64,000 bases of DNA. Origin: Glandiceps talaboti (taxonomy: Eukaryota; Hemichordata; Enteropneusta; Spengelidae). The notes below the pieces were generated by a model, which did not search any database, was not told the origin of the DNA, and saw only the letters and a list, made by a program, of their open reading frames with translations. The translations under genes were made by a program, and so were the position numbers. Shown here piece after piece: positions 35,510 to 46,926 of the stretch (the first letter of the stretch is position 1; the number at the start of each line of letters is the position of its first letter). The DNA lies in contig NC_135550.1 of the NCBI RefSeq assembly GCF_964340395.1, forward strand, positions 23,228,176 to 23,292,175, read 5' to 3'.

Positions 35510-37996
35510 TTGTCTGTCTGCTATAAAAATGGCTGAGTATGTCATGATTAAGACGCCATGGCCCATAACTTTATCGTTTTCATGCCCATAAGAGAAGGCG
35601 TTATTTGTAATACCAAGTATGTGTCTGTCCTTGTCTTGCTCGCTGTCTGTTGGTCTGTGTCTTCTGTCTGTCTGTTATCAAATCTGTTCTGGATCCTGAG
35701 AAGCCATATATTACAAAATGAAGAAAATACTTGACTGTAATTTTGTAATCTCTTTATGATATGTACTGACATTAAAAGAATATTTGGTAGTATGTTTTAT
35801 ATAACTTATTTATCAAGCTGTGTGTGTAGTGCTCAACTCTGTACTTTTAGTTGTAGTTTACTCTAACCAACAATGTACAGTGAACCAACTCTGCACTTTT
35901 CAGCTTCTTAACTATCCCATGGGTAAATACACATGTACACATTTAGTTTTATTTCAAAAGATTCAAATAATTAGAGAGAGTTACTCACCCAGTTTTTGTT
36001 TAAGTTGTGTGATATCAACCAAGGCAGTTTCATAGTATAATTTTTCAGCCTGAATGAACTGCACGGCTTTCTCATCTGATTAAATACAAGTCAAGTCATA
36101 TTTTGTACAATGTTAGTTCATGTAAAACTTTTTTTAAAAAAGATGTGTACACTATTGCTTGGTCATGAGCAGCTGCTAACTATTTCACCTGAGATTCTGA
36201 GTTACAAGATATTTCCAAAAAGCCAGATCACATAGAATTTGTACTTTGTATTTTGGTACTTTGGGTGTGTATTGGCCTATACTGCAAATGACTGGATGGC
36301 CATACATATATATGTACCACTTTCAGTCATGTGATAGTGACATTACGTTTTAACTTGTGTATAGTATACAAATACAAGGAATGGTAATCTATGGTAATTG
36401 TACCCCCATGTGATTTGTGTTAGACCAATCACAGGACTGCATGAGATTGGAACATATAGGTAGTGTAGACGTAGCTTCTCACTTAAACCCAAACCCCTCT
36501 ATACATTATTTGCACATCAATACTGTCAGCGTTACAGTAGTTCACTGGAAATTACTAAATTACATATCTGAACCATCTTTAGTAACTTTAAAGGAGTATA
36601 GGTAGATGTTACTACTTCCCATAAAAGGATACATTCTTCCTTTTCAAAATAAATATCTGCTATCTGAAAGACAAAACAAATAGAAACTTGCCAATAAATG
36701 AAGTTACATCATTTATTCAAAGTTTCTGACATTTTCACCCTTGATACAACTTTATGGCATACCTCCATTTTACAACTTCATAATTCATGCATATAATTAA
36801 CATACTATTAGCATATGAAGCCTATTGCATCTGGGTGTTGGCTTTACAACCTTTAATTATATACTCTGTGTCCTTTAGGAAATATGTCAATTGCAATAAC
36901 CGATTCAAAAGAAGGGTCACAAGAGGGCGCCCTACATGTGGAAAAATGAGGACTATCACATGAAGTAGTCAACAAAATATGGCTAAAATAATTCAGTGAG
37001 TTCTGAACAATCAAGTGATCTGAAAGAAAGGTAGCAGAATGCTATGACTAGTTGACAATGCAACCGCCATTTGCTGTGCAACACTGGGACATGTCACGGT
37101 GTGTACTACAAGTATACATAATACTACAATATAGTTATTTACCTGGTGTAGACATGCTGGTAACATAGGGAACTGATTACTCTGTGTCAATCCAGTCAGA
37201 CAACCTAGATAACAACTCAATGCATGGTCTCTCTTGCCTTTCTGTTCAAACTGTTTGCCTCTTTCAAAAAGTTTACTTTTACCATGTGAGTCTAGAGTCT
37301 CTGGATGAGTGAACTCTGATGTATCTGCAGATTCTATAGGGCAAAAATTTAGGATCATTAAAACTATGTTTCTAGAAACATGTGGGTTTCTTACCATCAT
37401 TTTTGTTTTTTCCTAAACTATGATAATAAATGAAAAGGGTTCTACCCTGCAATTTTTCTTTAAAAAGGTGTTCACTGTCACAACAGCACATACTGGTACA
37501 GCACTTTATCATGATACTTTCCTGTATTACCATGGCTTGAAGGTTGAATTAAAAATTTAGATATAAAGTCAAAAATTCTGACAGTGATCTTACCACTGTC
37601 ATCTTCATCAACAGTTGGAGTTACATTTTCTGCTTTTCTTTCCTCTTCCTCTTTGTCAAGGTCAGGGTCTGTGTTACTTTGTGGCTTGTCTCCTGTCTCC
37701 GTATTTGTCATATCACCATCACCTGCACCTTCATTACCCAATACTGTCTCAGTATCATCCTTGACAACCCCCTCTAGGCCATCTCCAGCACCATTTCTTC
37801 CACCCCTCTCTAAGCCACTATCTCCTCCACCATACACATCTGGCCTAGCTTCTTCACTTTCAGTGTCAGGTTTTTCTGAATCATTTGCATCTTTGGGGTC
37901 AGAGTTCATCACTGAATCCTCCCTTGTATCACTATGTGTCTTGCTTTCATCTGGTGCTGAACTTAGTTTGCTATCACCATCACTTTCTTGATCCAT
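31922..37996 (-). CDS. CNST: Consortin-like protein, 466 aa, complete
   Basis: Consortin is a trans-Golgi membrane protein that in vertebrates binds connexins and helps their delivery to the plasma membrane. Ten coding exons, read from high to low coordinate: 37594-37996, 37143-37333, 36633-36663, 35989-36075, 35219-35354, 34553-34583, 33947-34055, 33517-33616, 33058-33164, 31922-32127. Every junction is GT-AG, phases match throughout, and they total 1401 nt including TAA. An in-frame TAG lies 15 nt before the ATG, fixing the start; the 5' UTR exon reaches an acceptor at 38025. Residues 1-134 are acidic and low complexity. About 155-235 are helical and TPR-like; the core CLHQIADIYF, then YEKAVQFIQAEKLYYE, closely follows the vertebrate consortin pattern as I recall it. 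A hydrophobic segment near residues 403-426 is followed by a YCS...Y-rich C-terminus as in consortin. It is shorter than human consortin (about 725 aa), mainly in the linker. Assignment rests on remembered family sequence. Confidence 0.86.
32164..32460. repeat. 29-bp minisatellite, ~10 copies
   Basis: The unit GTTATATGTCTACACTAGAT plus TTATGATAT is repeated with almost no divergence: single changes such as gtttac for gtctac and ggtat for gttat. It lies in the last intron of the consortin-like gene, close to the final acceptor. Homogeneity implies a young, probably length-polymorphic array. Confidence 0.97.
32551..32611. repeat. (AC)n microsatellite
   Basis: About 30 AC units, uninterrupted, in the last intron of the consortin-like gene. 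Confidence 0.97.
34797..34885 (+). mobile_element. Deleted SINE fragment
   Basis: GTTTCTGAAATGCTAAAGTC followed by CTTGGGTAGGATTTTAACCA matches the body of the SINE at 17180-17505. It then jumps to CTATGCCAGGGTAAAAATTG, which matches its distal part. The middle (the CCAGCTGTATAA block) and the tRNA-like head are missing. Confidence 0.6.
34940..35028. repeat. (GT)n microsatellite, ~44 units
   Basis: Uninterrupted GT run in an intron of the consortin-like gene, the longest dinucleotide repeat in the window. Confidence 0.98.
35455..35508. repeat. (GT)n microsatellite, ~27 units
   Basis: Uninterrupted GT run about 100 bases upstream (in gene orientation) of the acceptor of the exon at 35219-35354. 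Confidence 0.98.
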
Positions 37997-38635
37997 TTGT
38001 GTTATCTTAGACTAATACACTATTTCTGGGAAATAAAAGACATAAAATAAACATAGAAATACATGTAGCAGGAAAGTCACTAATGCATCAGTGACTTTCA
38101 TGATACATGGATTTCTGAAGTAAATGTGTGTGATTTAGAAAGTTAGCATATATTCCAATCCTCCATTCTCAGTTATCTCTTGTTTAATATCTAGTAACAA
38201 AATGCACCTCACAAATAACAATTAATTTATACAGTTGTCAATTTAAATTGAAAGTGATAATTATATGTCTGAATACAAATTTTGGAAAGGAGATATTATA
38301 ACCATATACATTTTACTTCTTACAAAAACTGAACTAGTGATTAATTTATTATGAACATAGACTTTACTTGAATTTCTTAGAGCAAGACCTCAGATAAGTT
38401 TTAATATACAAGACTTTAGAAGTCTGCAGATCCTGGGGAAACACAAGAATAGCCCTCCCTACTTCAGTGAAGATAGCAGAGCCAATCATGAACAAGCAAA
38501 TGACATCTGCCCCACATACACACTTGCTAAATTAAAGTACTAAATAAAAATTTGAGTTGTCACACCACTTTTGACAAAAATGTCATGACCAGTAACAATT
38601 CTTTTCTCTCTTTTTTTGGCCAAAGTCAGGACCGG

Positions 38636-38643
38636 TGACGTCA
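38636..38643. promoter_or_regulatory. Perfect CRE palindrome (TGACGTCA) upstream of consortin-like gene
   Basis: An exact CREB/ATF consensus site about 640 bases upstream of the ATG, above the 5' UTR exon whose acceptor is at 38025. It would sit near the promoter if the first exon starts close by. Function is inferred from the motif only. Confidence 0.4.
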
Positions 38644-39599
38644 TACAGTCTAGGGATTTCATTTACATGTACAGCAAACATGAAGTAATCGGGTACGCTA
38701 TCATCTATAATCTGTAGGATACGACATGTTGTGTCATGTCTAACAGCCAGCACCCAGAAGAGGGAGAGAAGACTGACTTAGGGCTGAACGTCATGGCGTA
38801 CTGGTATCTTCTGTCTTCACCATCTACAGTTACCTTGATACCAAGTGTGCAATGGCATTTCATAAGAGATAGCATGGCATGCCATGGTTTTAACCTTCAT
38901 CATTTAGAATAATGGGTGAGCAAATTATCATCGAGGATCCATCTAAGCAGAGATTGGGGTGGTAGCTCCCGGCAATATCTTTTTCCAGTGGTGCTGAAAA
39001 TAAACAATTGTCATTTGCGCGGTGGGGGGTGGGGGTGGGGGGGTCGACTGACACAATTGTTATAGTATTGGTAATGTCTACAAGTCAAGTATCGACTAAC
39101 GCACTATGTCGATTCGAAAAACAACACATCCTTATAACTTATTGTTCATTCGGTTGCCAACTGTCGCATGTCTGTCTTTGATAGCAGCGTCACATCCATT
39201 TCTCAACGAAGGAAAATGTTGTTGACATTATGACAATATCACCGACATTACAGCGACAACGCGCAGCGTACGAGCAGTGTGTAGGTTTTCCTTTGACTTC
39301 TATACACTGTACAGTCGTCCTATTAAACACAAAAGTTTCAAAACTTTCTACAACAAGACCTAAATACATACCATTACATGTGTACTCGATTCAATATGGT
39401 TTAAATATTGCAGCAGTCCTGGAGAAAATAAAGGTTGTTCGCGATCGCCAGCTGAGCAAGACAGGTATTTCCCTGCTACTTCCGATGAGTATACCGCCCT
39501 CTACGGACACTTTTCAGGGTGTCTTTCTTGTGTCCGTGGGGGTGACAACTGTCGATGTCACAAGTAAACACAGTCTACTCACCTAGTACATCACCATCA

Positions 39600-39672
39600 T
39601 AAAAAATAAATATATTAATTAATTAATGAATCAATCAATCAATGAATCAATCAATCAATTAATTAATTAATC
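39600..39672. repeat. Mixed (ATTA/AATC)n microsatellite
   Basis: Alternating runs of TTAA-type and AATC units in the spacer, about 40 bases left of the hAT-type MITE. Confidence 0.95.
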
Positions 39673-39713
39673 CATTAACGATATAAAAATATTGCACGAA
39701 TCATTCATACAAC

Positions 39714-39934
39714 CACAGGGGCGTGTAATATTTCATAGATTGTTGTTTTCTTATTGCTTAGAATGCCGTTTTCTTAGGAAAATATCGTACGAATCTTGCT
39801 TCTACAAATGTATCGATCTATAGTACTACGTATACTCTTTACCTATACAGGTAGGAATATATATTCAAAAGGTTGTTATATTTAGTCTGTAGACCTGGAA
39901 AACAACAATCTATGAAATATTACACGCCCCTGTG
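39714..39934. mobile_element. hAT-type MITE, 221 bp, intact ends
   Basis: Perfect 37-bp terminal inverted repeats (39714-39750 and 39898-39934), starting CACAGGGGCGTGTAATATTT. Both sides carry the identical 8-bp duplication CATACAAC (39706-39713 and 39935-39942). An 8-bp duplication and CAGGGG-like ends are hallmarks of hAT transposons. No coding capacity. The perfect arms and duplication indicate a recent insertion. Confidence 0.92.
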
Positions 39935-40102
39935 CATACAACGACATGACATGGCATCTTTTATCTGAAGTCAGTCTCTTATACAAATAAAAAAAATGTC
40001 AGTATGGTGAAGGATGTTGACAAGTGATTTATCATTTATAATGAATTTTTATACAAAATGTAGTGGATATTTATATCGTCTCTTTTAGCACAAAATACAA
40101 AG

Positions 40103-40136
40103 ACCATACCATACCATACCATACCATACCATACCA
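40103..40136. repeat. (CCATA)n microsatellite
   Basis: About seven tandem CCATA units in the spacer. Confidence 0.95.
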
Positions 40137-41465
40137 TTCACTTCCACTCTCTATGTTGTAGGTTTTCCTGAATTCATTTCCTGCTTTTGTGAGATATACC
40201 TTACATAACAAAAGTTTGGATGACACTTTCACATTTGCTAACCCAGAGACTTGGTTATCCAGCTTGACAGTGTCATTTGTATCTACAGGTGTTGAAGCAA
40301 TAAATTAACTGTGTTTCAAACAAACAAAAAATAACCATACATATACAAACATCATGATCCAAATAAATAATAACCCTAAATAAGTAAAAATAAACATACA
40401 CATACACGTTTACTCACAATACATAATTTATGCAATAAATGAAAACACAACAAATACATGTATACCAGTATATAAACATAGTTCCATATTTCAGTATACA
40501 GGTCTGTATATACATCTATAGATAGTGGAAGCTGATGTGTTTATGGTATTTTATTGTCTACATTTTACAACAAACTGATGCTTGTCATATGTCAAACTGT
40601 TGTGATTTGGGAATATCTCTAAATCTGTTTATGTTGTATATATGTCAGCAAGTACACTGTTTAATATACAGTCTGTTTCTAGTTACCATTCACTATCTCT
40701 TTTGATACAACCTCACAGAAACCAATAATACTTGGCATGCTACACTTTAAGATAGTGAGATTGAATGAATAGTGTCTTGCTTCATTTTGTCAACATGAAA
40801 TGAACGATTAAACGCAGCCACCATACAGACATCAAATGCAGACATCAAAACATTGGCACCCACATGTCTGCATGTAGTTGTGGTGTGGTTAATTGATTTA
40901 CTTCATTTAGACAAAATGTAGCAAGAAATTGCAACTTTACTATCTTAGCATAGAAGATGCACTTATTGGCTTCTGTGTGGTTGTCAAATGGAGCCCTTGA
41001 ACAGGAACTTGAAACAGGCAGTGTATACACATAATCTGACAGATGGACCCCAAGTGTGGAAAACCTATAAACTTAAATTAGAACCTATTCTGATAAATTC
41101 ACATATTTCACTTAACTATCTCACAGAATAGCTCATCATCAATTATATAATATATTATATTCAATAAATCATCCGGAAGATATAGATCATTACAGCTGTA
41201 ATACAACATGTACTTTTAATAGTGTTTTAATTATGTGTATCCATGAACAGTAAAGATAATTACTCTTAAAAGTAGTAAAAGCTAATGTTGACACTGTATC
41301 TTATATCTAAGTGTTTTATCACCATGTGGGTGGAAAAGTGTCCCACCCTAGGCTACAGATTAGAATCCAGTACAAGTTATTCACCAGATGAAAGTAGGGC
41401 AGTGACAATATGACATATACATTTTAGACTCAAATTTGACAACTGACAATTGTGTTCATATTCAC

Positions 41466-41485
41466 TGACCTTTGACCTTTGACCT
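41466..41485. promoter_or_regulatory. Triple TGACCT half-site (overlapping DR1 motifs)
   Basis: TGACCTT occurs at 41466, 41473 and 41480, making two overlapping perfect DR1 arrays (AGGTCA spaced by one base on the minus strand). This is the consensus bound by HNF4, RXR or COUP-type nuclear receptors. It lies far from any mapped start, so a regulatory role is speculative; a short tandem duplication explains it equally well. Confidence 0.3.
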
Positions 41486-43033
41486 TTGTCAGCATGATTG
41501 GCAACACTGGTAGCATAGCACTGTGGCTTAATATGATGTAGAAGTACAGCTCAATTCCTTTACTTACCTTTTAATACTAGTATATGCCTTCATATATTGT
41601 CGTTTGTTTTTTTATTTTGTTCTTTCTGGAAGTAAGTGCAATTCCACGAGATGGTTCCAGCATCATATTTCAATCAGAATGATATTTGAACAAGTGTATG
41701 TCTTTTTACTATTTTTTGCACATTGTAAATTAAGGAGTAAAGGTAAATAACAAAAATACATGAAATCCAATTACCAATCCCCATTCCCATTCCCCCTTCT
41801 ATTTTCCATGCGCCAAACATCATCACATATTCTAAGCACAGACTGACACAACATCACAAGTTCAGGTTAGATGTAATACTTTACTGATGGAATTCCAGCA
41901 TTTAAACATTTGTAGTATGGCCTGAGAAATAAAAAGGAAATCATGCATTTCTAATTTACAGGTTCAATAATACCACGTCCAATAAAAAAAAGGTCTGACT
42001 TTTACATATGTTAGCCCACTGTGCCAACTGTCAATCAAAACAAGACACCTCCCATGTGATTTTATAATATATTGAATTCTATTACATATAAATTCTATTA
42101 CATGTAAACAACATACAGTGCATTGTACATGACTTCAAACTTAAGTCACATTTTGATTAAGATGATCCAAAATTAAATCTTCATGCTATACTTGATGACA
42201 ATCGTTGAATTTCTATAAAAAAAAAATAACATAAGATCGACGACAGTTTGGCACAATTTACTGAGTACTAAAAGTGTCAAAAATTAATTACAATGCCAGT
42301 TATAATACAAAGAGATTGAGTCAAGAAACAGACATGACATTTCTGTAAAATCACATTACAGCTTTGTACTGGTACATTGCAGTTTTTGTTTTCTAATGTT
42401 TTGTGTTCTGACTTCCTCTCTAAACACAAGACAAGCCTTGTGTGTAGAGGATACATAAATACAGTATGATTTGAAAAATAACACAAGTATGATGGTACTC
42501 TCTGGAAGATATCAAAACAACAAGATAAAATTTGCACCAACATTTGAAACTTGGAGTTTCCCATTCTTATGTAATTTCTGATCACAATAAAATACTTTTC
42601 AGTAGAAGTTTTTGTGATGGTTCCAGTAGCAATCACTTTGGCTAGCGACACTTTTTAAAGGTAGTCTCACAACACTTGGCCTGTTCACTGCGCTGTTCAG
42701 ATACATAATTAGCTGTCGAGCCTCCTAGTCTTCGTATAAACAGCTTGTCTAAAGAATTTGGTAATTATAATTTGAAAATATGCACCAAGTAACCTGATTA
42801 GTTGCAGTGTGAAGTGCCTACAACCATGTTATTCAAATGAAGTCATTATGTAAAGGTACATGCATAACAGAGATGAATACAGGGGTTTACAAATGAAGCA
42901 TGTGATCATTTACTAGTACATGTAATTATGTAAATATACCATGGAAGTCTTGATAATAACTTGGGGGGGGGGGGTGGCTTACTGAATCAGTTGTAGCAAC
43001 CATACATTGCCTGATGTTATCAATAATATTATT

Positions 43034-43830
43034 GTGTTATTTTCCATATCAAACTAGATTATATCAGAGGTGCTGTGTTATTGTCCATATCAAACCAGAT
43101 TATACCAGAGGTGCAGTGTTATTGTCCATATCAAACCAGATTATATCAGAGGTGCTGTGTTATTGTCCATATCAAACCAGATTATACCAGAGGTGCTGTT
43201 ATTGTCCGTAACCAGATTATATTAGAGGTGCAGTGTTATTGTCCATATCAAACCAGATACCAGAGGTGCAGTGTTATTGTCCATATCAAACCAGACTATA
43301 TCAGAGGTGCTGTTATTGTCCATATCAAACCAGACTATATCAGAGGTGCTGTATTATTGTCCATATCAAACCAGACTATATTAGAGGTGCTGTGTTATTG
43401 TCCATATCAAACCAGACTATATCAGAGGTGCTGTTATTGTCTGTAACCAGATTATATCAGAGGTGCTGTGTTATTTTCCATATCAAACCAGATTATATTA
43501 GAGGTGCTGTGTTATTGTCCATATCAAACCAGATTATACCAGAGGTGCTGTTATTGTCCGTAACCAGACTATATCAGAGGTGCTGTATTATTGTCCATAT
43601 CAAACCAGACTATATCAGAGGTGCTGTGTTATTGTCGACTATACCAAATGTGCCATGTTATTTTCCGTATACCTAGCCAGACTATACTAGGTGTGCTGTG
43701 TTATTGTCCATTATATAATGGTACCAGATGTGCTTTATGTTAAATATCAGTCATAAACAGATTATACCAGACATGATGCTATTATTCATAACTAGACTAT
43801 ACAAGATGTGCTGTATGCATAGCATAGCCA
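43034..43830. repeat. 41-bp minisatellite with long and short unit forms
   Basis: The long unit is GTGTTATTGTCCATATCAAA plus CCAGATTATATCAGAGGTGC plus T. A short form lacks the CATATCAAA part and reads GTTATTGTCCGTAACCAG. About 17 units run to 43710, then degenerate ones to about 43830. Frames within it give CYCPYQTRLYQRC-like peptides, which are repeat by-products. Confidence 0.95.
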
Positions 43831-45872
43831 TTTATAGCTAGACACTAAATCATGGCCAATGGTTTAGTGACATCAAAACATTTCTGAGTATCTTAATTAC
43901 AAAAGTTTGAAGAATTCAAGATGTCATCAAATGTCAAATGTGGCAGTTTCAAACAAAAGTCTTATCATTAGTTACCCAAATACCAACTGTAACAAATCAT
44001 TCATGAAATTCCAAAATAAAATCATGGCTTATAGGTATACATGTATACAATGTTTTTGTTATGGGCAGTAAGTACTAGTAGGTATTTTACTGGGGTTCTT
44101 CACACTCAACTCTTGCTACAAAACACAGAAATCTAAGCATGTTTGACAAGACTCACACACCTTAGCAAAAACACCAGATTTAAACTCTAAATTCACACAT
44201 GTTGTGGGTAATATAAAGCAATATAACACAACTTTGACAATTTGACTGTATTCTCCATAGACAACATCCACAACCAACAACCAACACAAATGATACCAAG
44301 CTTACCTCTGTCGAATAAATTGTTTGAAACATATAGAGGGAGGTCTTTTATTAAAACCGTGGCTCTAATCACAAATTTTACAATACATATTATAATAACA
44401 GTTGATGCCACACTGGAATCATTAAAGTTGCCATATGGTTGAGAAATAAACCAGGCATTAATCTATTTTTATCTCTCAATTCATATCAGTGTGGTATGAC
44501 ATTTTATAAGATTTCGCCCCAGGGTACTTGAAGTAGTGGGTTACGCCCTGTACTTTCTCAAACACAGAACGCATGGTTTTATGTTGATGAGTACACTTCA
44601 TGTAATCTTTTACTACTTTCAGTTGACAACATCGTTTATTTAGACGATTTGTTAACTGGAAAAGAAGCTTATACTGTTTCCGTATTCCATAATTTTCTCT
44701 TTTGGGTATGAAAGGTCAAGAAGACATAAAACTGCAATGAGCAGTACTATGTAGTCCAGGGCACACAGACTACTAAATACCATATCTTGACTATCAAATT
44801 TATATGGTGGTAATCAATAATGGAATTAATATCTGGACTCAAAACGGTTCACTTTGCAAAATCGGGAAACCCAGCATAGAAGTTAAAATGCAGGCCCTGA
44901 AAGAGTTTATCTATGGAATACTAAATTTTGTTTAACACTTGAATACTAAATTCTAAGTTCATCATGTTTCCCAACAGTGTTAAATAAGTAACTTCAAATT
45001 TTAAAAAACTCCCCCTTCCCCTTCATAATTAATTCAAAATGTTATAGGAAATGTAAGAATTGCCAAACAAGTCCTAAAAAGATAGACTGCCTTTCTATCC
45101 TTTCCATAGTGCAACAAAACTCTTTGAAAACCAACAAAAGCCTTGAACCATACAGCAACTTTAAAACAAAACTAAAACTGAGCTAAATCAGCCTTTTGAA
45201 TTCATTCTAGTCCAGTTAAACTTGGAAATCATACACAAATACATAATTTCATCAATATATAAAGTTATTCTAACAGTTTTAACAACATTGTTGTGATTTT
45301 ACCATCCAATAGAATTATCATCATCATATGACTAATGAATGTTCATACATTGATCACAAACATGCTGAGAGCACCCAGCATCTGGGTATGGTCAAAAACA
45401 AATCGCTCAAAGAAGACATACAAATAAATGAGAAAGGACAAACATGGCTGTTTCTTTGCAGCCATAAAATAAAAAGGTTCATCGCAAAAGCTTTTAAAGG
45501 ATAAAATCATAATACTTTGAATTATATAAGATAAATTATTGCTACTTTTAATACAATAATATATAAAATCTCTGCATAATGTATTGTTGTAGGCATGCTC
45601 TAATATAAAGTATTCTAAGGTCTATTTTGTCAGTAAAATTATAAACGTTTCTCATCTGACATCACAAACAATCTGTTTCTTTTATCAAAATAATGTGACA
45701 CGGTGAAACACTGATTATCAAAACACTGTCATGAGGACAGTTGTGTTAAGGCATGCAGAATTAGACAGCAGAAACTAAACCACCCCACCCATACACACAC
45801 ATCAAATGATGTGAGATTTTGAATTTTGACGGAGTGGACAAAGCTGGTGTAGGTAGATAAGTAGACATTGTT

Positions 45873-45878
45873 TTTATT
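45873..45878 (-). terminator. Candidate poly(A) signal of the EHD gene
   Basis: AATAAA on the minus strand, about 1.05 kb after the EHD stop codon. A 3' UTR of this length is ordinary, but the choice is not confirmed. Confidence 0.3.
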
Positions 45879-46926
45879 TTGCACTGTATTTCCTTGAATA
45901 CGTACAATATTGTAAAATGACATGCGAGTCTTGTGGTCTAAGAATAATATTAGCAACATTATTCCGTAACTATCACTAATGTACAGAGTTTTTCACTACA
46001 TAGCCGCATTACTTCCAAAATTTGTCATAGCTTTGGTTATGAGGCAGTTTTTAGAAAGAGAAAGAAACATAGATGGCAGCTGAGTATACAAGGTAGGGTT
46101 GGTTGTGGAAATCACACATTTTCTTTCAAATCAAATCTTTGAAGTACAAAGTGATAAATACTAACTATGGTACTATAGAAACATTACCAACCAACTAATT
46201 AAGTACTGTTGGCTATGACATATCTGAACACAACATGTCCAGCATCACTTTGTGATCTACTAGAACTAAATCAAATATCTACGTATATTTAAACTGTATG
46301 ATTCAGTGTAAAGTGAAGATTGTTGGAGCAACACCAACAACAATGAATAAAACAAAAAAATTATATTTTTGGAACAAATTTTTGACACCCAGTTTCTGTT
46401 AATCAGTGTTCCCCTGTATATACTACTACTCACCAGATCCTACAATTCATATAGGTCTGAGGAGTATACCATGTACATGTCAAGTATTTAGTTCTGTAAT
46501 AATATAAACTCTCCAAATTAGCACTACCACTAAATATACCTCTATGTCTAGCCCAGCTACACCAACTGTACACTTAAGATACGAGATATGCCCTGTGATC
46601 TGACATATCTGTCTTCTGTATTTGCACATGGATTTGGTTGATTATTAAATATTTCAAATCACAGTTGTCTTTATAGTAAAGATGCATGCAGCAGTTCCAA
46701 ATTGAGTTCTGTACCCCTACTAGTAATTCACACTGGATACATACATTGCTTGGTCATAGAATCCCACACGACTATCAATCTGACATGAGAACTGATAGCC
46801 ACCGTAATGATTGTCATTCCAAGCCCACTCTCCACCTTACGGGAACCATCAAGAATGAAAATCAGCATCAAAGCATAAATCAATATAGTGACACTGTGAC
46901 TGCACTGATTGTATTCATTCTGGCTA

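Larger units (their letters stand above)
32128..37593 (-). other. Introns of the consortin-like gene
   Basis: Nine introns of 0.25 to 0.93 kb. Those over 300 bases hold a 29-bp minisatellite (32164-32460), CA/GT runs at 32551-32611, 34940-35028 and 35455-35508, and a SINE fragment (34797-34885). The tiny exons of 31 nt at 36633-36663 and 34553-34583 are confirmed only by phase and splice sites. Confidence 0.8.
38026..46926. other. Spacer upstream of the consortin-like gene and 3' of the EHD gene
   Basis: Contains the presumed consortin promoter and first non-coding exon (not locatable; a perfect CRE is at 38636). Also here are AATC/AATT-type simple repeats (39600-39672), a hAT-type MITE (39714-39934), a CCATA run (40103-40136), a DR1-like site (41466-41485), a 41-bp minisatellite (43034-43830) and probably the EHD 3' UTR at the right. 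A G/C-enriched stretch near 39000-39590 has an open frame on plus with no recognisable product. No supported protein gene; 44000-45870 shows nothing notable. Confidence 0.65.

Noticed and set aside
37584-37991. 135-residue plus-strand frame
   Set aside because: Antisense shadow of the acidic first coding exon of the consortin-like gene, whose splice phases and family match are on the other strand.
39230-39586. 118-residue plus-strand frame upstream of the consortin-like gene
   Set aside because: No recognisable family or splice partner; the stretch is more plausibly promoter-side sequence with fewer stops because of higher GC.
43014-43676. Overlapping frames with CPYQTRLYQRC-like repeats
   Set aside because: Generated by the 41-bp minisatellite; three frames at once show the same peptide, as expected for a repeat not divisible by three.
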